DNA from: an uncultured Bacteroides sp.
Lineage (GTDB): Bacteria > Bacteroidota > Bacteroidia > Bacteroidales > Bacteroidaceae
Assembly: GCF_910578895.1 (NCBI RefSeq)
Contig: NZ_CAJTSC010000003.1
Span: 49,995-113,994, forward strand
Length of the DNA: 64,000 nt
Reading direction: 5' to 3'
The notes under the pieces are model-generated. The model did not search any database, was not told the DNA's origin, and saw nothing but the letters and a program-made list of their open reading frames with translations. Positions 1 through 6,499 of the stretch are shown here, one piece after another. How positions within the stretch are numbered: position 1 is the stretch's first letter; each line of letters starts with the position of its first letter. Position numbers and translations under genes: made by a program.

Positions 1-501
1 TTTCACCCAGCGTTCTTTGCGGTCGAGGTTTTCCAGGATACCTTCGGCAAGGGTGATGGCGGTTCCGCTTGGAGCGTCCAGTTTGTGGATATGGTGCGTC
101 TCACTCATCGTTACGTCATAAGCGGGAAACCGGTTCATGATTTTTGCCAGATACTTGTTGACTGCCGAGAATATGGCTACTCCCAGGCTGAAGTTGGACG
201 ACCAGAACAGCGTCTTGCCGCCTTCGGTACAGAGTTTTCTGACCTCTTCGCCATGCTCTTCCAGCCAGCCTGTGCTGCCCGAAACCAGCTTTACGCCTGC
301 CTTGAAAGCCTTCATGTAATTGTCGTAGGCTACCATCGGGTTTGTGAACTCTATGGCGACATCGGCGCTCTTGAATGCGTCCGACTCGAAATCCTCCTGG
401 TTATTGATGTCGATGATGCTGACAATTTCGTGTCCGCGGCTCAGGGCAATCTTCTCAATCTCCTTGCCCATTTTTCCGTAACCGATTAATGCTATTTTCA
501 T
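1..501 (-). CDS. dapB: 4-hydroxy-tetrahydrodipicolinate reductase, partial (C-terminus outside window)
   Basis: DapB reduces the DHDP-pathway intermediate with NAD(P)H in cytoplasmic lysine and diaminopimelate synthesis. Reading down from the ATG at 499-501, the protein starts MKIALIGYGKMGKEIE, a Rossmann nucleotide-binding start. It continues through an IEFTNP segment, a GSTGW segment and an ETHHIHKLDAPSGTA stretch, which is the DapB substrate and catalytic signature. About 167 codons are present and the frame is open to base 1, so only the last third is missing. It is divergent from the DUF2851 gene, and a TACCTTTG promoter box lies about 45 bp upstream. The assignment is secure from the motifs. 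Confidence 0.93.
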   Translation of the reverse strand, partial: MKIALIGYGKMGKEIEKIALSRGHEIVSIIDINNQEDFESDAFKSADVAIEFTNPMVAYDNYMKAFKAGVKLVSGSTGWLEEHGEEVRKLCTEGGKTLFWSSNFSLGVAIFSAVNKYLAKIMNRFPAYDVTMSETHHIHKLDAPSGTAITLAEGILENLDRKERWVK

Positions 502-542
502 TGTTTCTTTGGTTTTTATTCAGTTTATCAACAAACTATGTG

Positions 543-571
543 TTGCAAAGGTAATCTTTTTCTTACATTTG
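543..571 (+). promoter_or_regulatory. Promoter of the DUF2851 gene
   Basis: TTG at 543-545 and TACATTTG at 564-571 are separated by 18 bp, which fits the Bacteroides -33/-7 arrangement. The expected start near 578 leaves about 20 nt before the ATG at 598. This supports 598 rather than 538 as the translation start. Confidence 0.55.
546..553 (-). promoter_or_regulatory. -7 box of the dapB promoter
   Basis: On the minus strand this reads TACCTTTG followed by CA, a perfect match to the Bacteroides TAnnTTTG consensus. It would start transcription near 539, leaving a leader of about 40 nt before the dapB ATG. I see no clear -33 TTTG. The box lies between the -33 and -7 elements of the divergent DUF2851 promoter. 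Confidence 0.55.
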
Positions 572-597
572 TGCACAACATTAACGTCTTGTTAACA

Positions 598-1872
598 ATG
601 GAACAATTACTGCATTACGTTTGGAAGCACAGGTTATTTCCTCTGATACCACTCCAGACGACCTCCGGACAGCCGGTCGAAGTGATAGATCCCGGTTTGC
701 CGAACATGAATGCAGGCCCCGATTTCTTTAACGCAAAGTTGAAAATAGACGGCACGCTCTGGGTGGGGAACGTCGAGTTGCATACGCATGCTTCGGACTG
801 GTTCCGCCACGGGCACGACCGCAACACGGCATACGACAATGTCATCCTTCATGTGGTGGGCAATTCGGATTGCGAGGTGCGCCGTGCCAATGGCGACCCG
901 GTTCCCCAGCTGTTGTTGCACTGCCCCGATGATGTCCGCCGGCGCTACGACGAGTTGCAGCGGACAGAGATATATCCCCCTTGCCATTCCATCCTTGCCT
1001 CTTTGCCGAAACTGGCTGTCCACTCCTGGTTGTCGGCGTTGCAGGTGGAGCGCTTCGAACAGAAAGCGCATGCCATCACTGCGCGTTTGGAGCGTTACAA
1101 CAATCATTGGGAGGATGTGTTCTTCATCACCCTTGCCCGTAATTTCGGTTTTGGGCTGAATGGCGATGCCTTTGAGACATGGGCGGGACATTTGCCTTTT
1201 CGTGCGGTGGACAAGCATCGCGACAGCCTTTTCCAGGTAGAGACGTTCTTTTTCGGGCAGGCGGGACTGCTGGAAGAAGAGGGGCAGGAGGATGATTACT
1301 ACCGGAAACTCCGGAAAGAGTTCCTCTACTTGCGGCATAAGTTCGAATTGTCCGGACCGATGCCGGACAACCGATGGCGTTTCCTGCGTCTGCGCCCCGG
1401 CAACTTTCCTCACGTGCGTCTGGCGCAACTGGCGTGGTTGTATCATAAGGAACAGTCTCTCTTCTCGCGTGTCATGGCGGCAGAAACGCCGGAAGCCGTG
1501 AAGAAGATATTGTCGGCACAGGTCTCACCTTATTGGGAGGAACATTTCACGTTCCGGAAATCCTCGCCCCGTCGCGAAAAGCGGTTGGGAGAAAACGCCT
1601 TGAACCTTATTCTTATCAATACCGTCATCCCTTTTCTGTATGCTTACGGAATGCACAAGGCGGATGAGCGGCTTTGCGACCGTGCTACCCGTTTTCTGGA
1701 GGCACTGAAAGCCGAGAACAACCGCGTCACCCGTTTGTGGGACGGTGCGGGGCTTCCCGTCTATACGGCGGCAGACTCACAGGCATTGCTTCAGCTTCAA
1801 AAGGAGTATTGCGACAGGAAAGATTGCCTGCGCTGCCGCTTCGGATATGAGTATTTGAGGAGCAGGGGATAG
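598..1872 (+). CDS. DUF2851 family protein of unknown function
   Basis: A 424-residue protein with no signal peptide. I recognise it as the DUF2851 family, common in Bacteroidetes, from its opening MEQLLHYVWKH and the PGLPNMNAGPDFFNAKL and GNVELHTHASDW stretches. The conserved NAGPDF, ELH and H..D residues near the N-terminus recall nuclease-like metal sites, but that is inference. A cysteine-rich C-terminus (CDRKDCLRCRFG) could bind a metal. I chose the ATG at 598 because the upstream candidate at 538 precedes the predicted promoter -7 box and adds a non-conserved stretch. It is a single-gene unit divergent from dapB. Its biological role is not known to me. Confidence 0.85.
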   Translation: MEQLLHYVWKHRLFPLIPLQTTSGQPVEVIDPGLPNMNAGPDFFNAKLKIDGTLWVGNVELHTHASDWFRHGHDRNTAYDNVILHVVGNSDCEVRRANGDPVPQLLLHCPDDVRRRYDELQRTEIYPPCHSILASLPKLAVHSWLSALQVERFEQKAHAITARLERYNNHWEDVFFITLARNFGFGLNGDAFETWAGHLPFRAVDKHRDSLFQVETFFFGQAGLLEEEGQEDDYYRKLRKEFLYLRHKFELSGPMPDNRWRFLRLRPGNFPHVRLAQLAWLYHKEQSLFSRVMAAETPEAVKKILSAQVSPYWEEHFTFRKSSPRREKRLGENALNLILINTVIPFLYAYGMHKADERLCDRATRFLEALKAENNRVTRLWDGAGLPVYTAADSQALLQLQKEYCDRKDCLRCRFGYEYLRSRG

Positions 1873-1875
1873 CGC

Positions 1876-1917
1876 GGTATGAGTTTCCGGTTGGTATGAA
1901 TTTCCGACCGGTATGTA
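1876..1917. repeat. 17-bp tandem repeat just after the DUF2851 stop
   Basis: GGTATG recurs at 1876, 1893 and 1910. The first two units read GGTATGAGTTTCCGGTT and GGTATGAATTTCCGACC, and the third is truncated. It starts four bases after the stop codon. No function is evident. Confidence 0.6.
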
Positions 1918-1953
1918 TTCTGAAAAAACACTACAAAATGGCAGGGTGCCGTT

Positions 1954-2041
1954 TTCTGTCGTATATTCAATGTATTTCAGTATACGACTGAAGTACATTC
2001 AGTATACGACTGAAATAGTCTCAGTATACGACAGAGATACC
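1954..2041. repeat. Array A: four 22-bp palindromic units (TTCAGT...ACTGAA)
   Basis: Four units start at 1954, 1976, 1998 and 2020, exactly 22 bp apart. The two central units are identical 17-bp palindromes with arms TTCAGT and ACTGAA around ATACG. The fourth is CTCAGT-ATACG-ACAGAG. The first carries the core on the other strand (CGTAT). Spacers are five bases and not conserved. The array occupies most of the 371-bp gap between the DUF2851 gene and the first PL8 lyase. The rest of that gap (2042-2243) would hold the PL8 promoter, but no good TAnnTTTG box is visible. Confidence 0.85.
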
Positions 2042-2243
2042 CTCTGTCTGTGCATATTGATAATCAATTACTTGCAAAACATGCTTTGAACGGTTGAAAA
2101 TCCTTACAGAATACGCGGTTGCCATACGCGCCGCATGCTGATGCTTGAATAATAAAGACCACTCTTCTGTACGATTTATGTCCCTCTTTTTTTCGGAAAA
2201 GGGTTTTCTTTGTAAACGGTATAGTAACCTTAAACGAATAAAT

Positions 2244-5200
2244 ATGATGAGTTTTAGAAAATGGACGATGGGAGCCGCAGTGCTTGCGGGCATGTTGTTG
2301 CCGGGCAGTGCGTGTGCCCAGCTTGTGAAGAATGAACGTTTGCTCTCCTTTGAAGAAGACCGGGTTCCGGCGTTTGTCACTACGACGGCGGGCGCCCGGG
2401 TAGATATCAGCGATGAACATTATAGGGACGGCAGCCGCAGCCTGAGGTGGACTTTCGGACCGGATGCGGCATTGTCCGTCAAGAAAGACCTGAAGTTCGA
2501 GAAGAAAGACCCTACGGGAAAAGACACCTACCTTTCCGCTTTCATCGTATGGGTATACAACGAACAGGCGCAGGACAAGCAAATCCGGTTCGAGTTTCTG
2601 AAAGACGGAAAGAAGTGCACCTCTTTCCCTTTCGGCATCAACTTTACCGGTTGGCGCGGGGCATGGGTGTGCTACGAACGCGACATGGAAGGCATACCCG
2701 AGGAGGGAATGGACGAACTCCGTATCGTTGCTCCGGATGTGAAGGGAAAACTTTACTTCGACCATGTCATTACGGGCAGCAAGGTGGATGCCCGCCAGCA
2801 GACACCGGACTTGCAAGTGCCGTTCGTCAACAAAGGCACTACCAACCACTGGCTGGTCATCTACGAACACTCCCTGTGGAAACCGGAAATACCCTTGACG
2901 CCTGTCACCGAAGCGCAGAAGCAGGATATACGGATTATGGAAGACCGCTTCCGCGACATGCTTTATACTCCCTCGAAGCTTTCGGGCAAAGAGATGAAGA
3001 CAATCCGCGAGAAGTACGATTTCTATCGGATTACCGTCAAGGACGGGAAGGTGATAGGACGCCCCATCTGGTTTGTCCGCCAGTCCGAGGCATACGAGCG
3101 TATGTTGCCCGACTGGGACAAGGACATGTTTGCCACGCAGGGAGTGGAAATCAGCGATTATTTCAATCTGATGAAACGCATAGCCGTTGCCTGCCACAAT
3201 ACGCAGGATGAGGGGCTGAAACAGGAGTTGAAGCAGAAATTCCTCGCCATGTACGACAATGCCACCGACCAAGGCATCGTTTACGGCAGTTGCTGGGGAA
3301 ATATCCACCACTACGGATACAGCATGCGCGGGCTTTTCGTTGCCTATTTCCTGATGAAGGATGTGCTGCGCGAAGCGGGCAAGCTGGAAGAGGCGGTACG
3401 CACGCTCAACTGGTATGCCATCACCAATGAGGTATATCCCGAACTTGCCGTCAACGGCATCGACATTGATACGTTCAACACCAAGCTGCAGGGACGCGTG
3501 GCAAGCATTCTCATTATGGAAGATACGCCGGAAAAACTGCAATACCTGCGTTCCTTCTCCCGTTGGCTGGACAAGGGTTGCCTGCCCGCACCGGGGCTGG
3601 CGGGTTCTTTCAAGTCGGATGGTGCCTGCTTCCATCACTGCAATGCCTATCCGGCATACGCTGTGGGCGGATTGGACGGCGCCACCAACATGATTTACCT
3701 GCTGAGCGGCACCGAGTTCCGCCTGTCCGAGCAGGCGCACGAGACCGTGAAGAAGGTGTTGCTTACCATGCGTTTCTATTGCAATCTGAAGCAGTGGTCG
3801 CTCTCCATGTCCGGTCGCCATCCCAACGGGAAAGGCGAGTTGATACCTATCCAGTACGCCACGATGGCTATTGCCGGTACGCCGGACGGCAAGCAGAAGT
3901 ACGATGCCGATATGGCTGCCGCCTACCTGCGTCTGGTGGCTTCTGCCAATATGCCGGACAAGGATGCCCCCGACTATCTGCCGAAAGCATCCACCCGGCA
4001 GGAACTGAAGATGAAGGAGCTGCTCGAAGCGCAGGGATTCCGTCCCGAACCCGACCCGCAAGGCAATCTCGCACTGGGCTACGGTTGCGTCTCCGTGCAG
4101 CGCCGCGACAACTGGGCTGCCGTAGTGCGTGGACATTCCCGCTATCTGTGGGCTGCCGAACACTACCTGCCTGCCAACTTCTACGGTCGCTATCTGGCAC
4201 ACGGCAGCATGCAGATATTGACAGGAAAACCCGATGAAACCGTGACTTTTGCCACCGGCGGTTGGCAGGAAGCCGGTTTCGACTGGAACCGTATTCCGGG
4301 TGTCACCAGCATTCACCTGCCTTTCGAGCAGCTTCGCGCCAAAGTGATGAATGTGGACGTCTATTCGGGCATGGAAGAGATGCTTTATTCCGATGAGGCT
4401 TTTGCCGGCGGCTTGTCTCAGGAGAAATCAAACGGTAACTTCGGCATGAAACTTCATGAGCACGACAAGTACAACGGATCGCATCGCGCCCGCAAGTCTT
4501 ATCACTTCTTCGGTGGCACGATAGTGTGTCTGGGCACCGACATCGAGAATACGAATGCGGAGTTTCCGACAGAGACTACCGTTTTCCAGTCAGCCGTCAT
4601 GACTCCTGAGAATCATACCTATTGGGACACGTACAAGAGCAACGGGCAGACGTACATCGATCCGAACGGAGTGGGGTATTATATCTCCAAATCTTCGATG
4701 AAATCGGCTCTTTTTGAAAAGAAGTTCCCGCAGGTCACTATCGGTGAGCGCAGCGACAAACCTACATCGGGCGATTGGGTCTCCTTGACACTGCAACACG
4801 GCAAGGCGCCGAAAGGTGCTTCTTACGAATATGCCGTATTGCCCCACACGGATGCCTCTTCCCTGAAGGCGTTTGCCAAGAAGCCCTCTTATAAAGTACT
4901 CCGGCAGGACCGCAATGCCCATATTGTACGCTCGTTGGCGGATAACCTCACTTCATACGTTCTGTTTGAGACTCCCCAGGCCCTTCCGGCAGACGGATTG
5001 CTGCAAAAGGCGGATACTTCCTGCCTGGTTATGGTTCGTGAGGATAGGGACAAATTGTTGCTGACCGTTTCGCAGCCCGACCTGGCATTGTATCGCGGTC
5101 CGAGTGACGAAGCGTTCGACAAAGACGGCAAACGGATTGAACGCAGCATCTATTCACGTCCGTGGACCGACAATGAGAGTGGTGAGATACCTGTAACCGT

Positions 5201-5330
5201 TACTCTAAAGGGCGAATGGAAGGTTGCTGAAACTCCCTATTGCAAAGTGATTTCCAAAGATAAGAAGCAAACCGTACTACGCTTTACGTGCAGGGATGCC
5301 GCCAGTTTCGATGTGGAGTTGAAGAGATAA
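2244..5330 (+). CDS. Chondroitin lyase, PL8 family (first copy)
   Basis: A chondroitin ABC lyase-type enzyme that cleaves chondroitin/dermatan sulfate by beta-elimination, giving unsaturated disaccharides. The protein has 1028 residues, the usual size for this family, and an N-terminal signal ending near SACAQ. Matching by memory to Proteus chondroitinase ABC I, the four catalytic residues are present: His465 and Tyr472 (in FHHCNAYPAY), Arg525 (in SGRHP) and Glu639 (in WAAEHY). An N-terminal jelly-roll-like region precedes the alpha/alpha toroid, and beta-sandwich domains follow. The start is ATG 2244 (MMSFRKW); 2247 is possible, and the longer upstream frame lacks a signal at its N-terminus. 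It is transcribed toward dus and away from the rest of the locus, so it has its own promoter. It is clearly diverged from the second PL8 copy, which suggests different chain preferences. Confidence 0.9.
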   Translation: MMSFRKWTMGAAVLAGMLLPGSACAQLVKNERLLSFEEDRVPAFVTTTAGARVDISDEHYRDGSRSLRWTFGPDAALSVKKDLKFEKKDPTGKDTYLSAFIVWVYNEQAQDKQIRFEFLKDGKKCTSFPFGINFTGWRGAWVCYERDMEGIPEEGMDELRIVAPDVKGKLYFDHVITGSKVDARQQTPDLQVPFVNKGTTNHWLVIYEHSLWKPEIPLTPVTEAQKQDIRIMEDRFRDMLYTPSKLSGKEMKTIREKYDFYRITVKDGKVIGRPIWFVRQSEAYERMLPDWDKDMFATQGVEISDYFNLMKRIAVACHNTQDEGLKQELKQKFLAMYDNATDQGIVYGSCWGNIHHYGYSMRGLFVAYFLMKDVLREAGKLEEAVRTLNWYAITNEVYPELAVNGIDIDTFNTKLQGRVASILIMEDTPEKLQYLRSFSRWLDKGCLPAPGLAGSFKSDGACFHHCNAYPAYAVGGLDGATNMIYLLSGTEFRLSEQAHETVKKVLLTMRFYCNLKQWSLSMSGRHPNGKGELIPIQYATMAIAGTPDGKQKYDADMAAAYLRLVASANMPDKDAPDYLPKASTRQELKMKELLEAQGFRPEPDPQGNLALGYGCVSVQRRDNWAAVVRGHSRYLWAAEHYLPANFYGRYLAHGSMQILTGKPDETVTFATGGWQEAGFDWNRIPGVTSIHLPFEQLRAKVMNVDVYSGMEEMLYSDEAFAGGLSQEKSNGNFGMKLHEHDKYNGSHRARKSYHFFGGTIVCLGTDIENTNAEFPTETTVFQSAVMTPENHTYWDTYKSNGQTYIDPNGVGYYISKSSMKSALFEKKFPQVTIGERSDKPTSGDWVSLTLQHGKAPKGASYEYAVLPHTDASSLKAFAKKPSYKVLRQDRNAHIVRSLADNLTSYVLFETPQALPADGLLQKADTSCLVMVREDRDKLLLTVSQPDLALYRGPSDEAFDKDGKRIERSIYSRPWTDNESGEIPVTVTLKGEWKVAETPYCKVISKDKKQTVLRFTCRDAASFDVELKR

Positions 5331-5480
5331 TGAAATTAATCCTTGAAATAGCGCTGTGATGGAAGTAAAGAATATGATGTTGCGTGCAACGGCTCCCGTT
5401 CCTTCCCTGGCTTGGGAAATAGAAAGAGCCACTGCTGCAACACCGTGAGTACCTGCACGACCGGATGAAGGCAGCATCAA

Positions 5481-6422
5481 TTATCCCAACAAGCTGCGGA
5501 CTGCCGCCTGGTAAGTTTCCAGCTTGTTGGACTTATGAATTGCTTTTTTGGCTTTCCGGTCTCCGTCCGGCATCAGATATTCCCAGAAGTTCTTCATTTT
5601 CGTCAGCAGTTGCTTGTCTCCCCCTTCCAGAAGATTACCGTACCGGGCAAATACATCAGCATGGAACAGTCTGAGTCTCTCCAGCATATCCTTTTCGGAA
5701 AGCCGATGTCCCTGTTGATACTCCAAAGCTAAGGCGGGATTGGCAAGCAGTCCACGACCTATCATGATACCTGCCAGTTGTGGGAAACGTTCTCTAACGG
5801 CGTGTATATCTTCTGTTGTAAGTAAATCGCCGTTATAAATAAGCGGATGGCTGCATCCGTTGTAGAAGGCTTCAAAGCCTTTTAAGTCTGTTTCGCCTTT
5901 ATATTGCTGTTTGCCCAATCGGGGGTGCATGATGATATGTGCCAGTGGCAGTTCATTCAGCAAGGGCAGCAAAGCCAGACATTCTTCCGCATTCTCCCAA
6001 CCCAACCTCATCTTGACAGAGAACCGAAGGTCGGGGTGATTCTTTATGGCGGCAGTCAGCAACTCCCGCACCTCTTCGGGATAAGGAAGCATTCCCGAAC
6101 CATTGTGGCGTTTAGCCAAAAGAGGGAAAGGACATCCCAGATTTATGTCCACATTCTTATATCCTTTTTCGATGAATAGGGCAATTATCTGCTCCATTTT
6201 GTCCACATCGGGAGCAATGAGTTGCGGAATAAGCTGCACGCCACGGTTGTTTTCCAAAGCAATCTCGCGCATGTCTTTTTTCCGGATTTCTCCGTGCTCT
6301 ACACGTACGAAAGGAGTGTAATAGCTCTCTACACCACCGAATATACGGGCATGCGCTTGTCGGTAAATAGCCTCGGTGTAACCTTGCAACGGGGCAAAAT
6401 GAATGGGGAGGGTACTCTGCAT
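5481..6422 (-). CDS. tRNA-dihydrouridine synthase
   Basis: A flavin-dependent enzyme that reduces uridine to dihydrouridine in tRNA D-loops. It has 313 residues, typical for the family. The FMN-binding TIM barrel begins FAPLQGYTEAIYR. The catalytic Cys97 lies in NLGCPFPLLAKRHNGSGML, and SVKMRLGW, HPRLGKQQY, YNGDL and GIMIGRGLL follow in the expected order. It has its own promoter box (6448-6455), sits between two chondroitin lyases, and shares no evident function with them. I cannot tell which uridine it modifies, so no dusA/B/C letter is given. Confidence 0.93.
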   Translation of the reverse strand: MQSTLPIHFAPLQGYTEAIYRQAHARIFGGVESYYTPFVRVEHGEIRKKDMREIALENNRGVQLIPQLIAPDVDKMEQIIALFIEKGYKNVDINLGCPFPLLAKRHNGSGMLPYPEEVRELLTAAIKNHPDLRFSVKMRLGWENAEECLALLPLLNELPLAHIIMHPRLGKQQYKGETDLKGFEAFYNGCSHPLIYNGDLLTTEDIHAVRERFPQLAGIMIGRGLLANPALALEYQQGHRLSEKDMLERLRLFHADVFARYGNLLEGGDKQLLTKMKNFWEYLMPDGDRKAKKAIHKSNKLETYQAAVRSLLG

Positions 6423-6447
6423 ATCAATCAGTTATTCAATATTTCTG

Positions 6448-6455
6448 CAAAGGTA
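6448..6455 (-). promoter_or_regulatory. -7 box of the dus promoter
   Basis: It reads TACCTTTG then CA on the minus strand, placing the start near 6441, about 19 nt before the dus ATG. This makes dus independent of the PL8 gene upstream. No clear -33 element is seen. Confidence 0.55.
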
Positions 6456-6499
6456 ACTATTTTGGCGGAATAACCATGTTCATTAAACTTTCGTGGTTC

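Noticed and set aside
2064..4316. A 750-codon open frame antisense to the first PL8 lyase
   Set aside because: It is the codon-position shadow of a GC-rich real gene; the translation shows no domain pattern, while the plus strand encodes a clear PL8 lyase.
5359..5448. A 29-codon frame between the first PL8 gene and dus
   Set aside because: Too short, with no ribosome-binding or promoter signal and no family I recognise.
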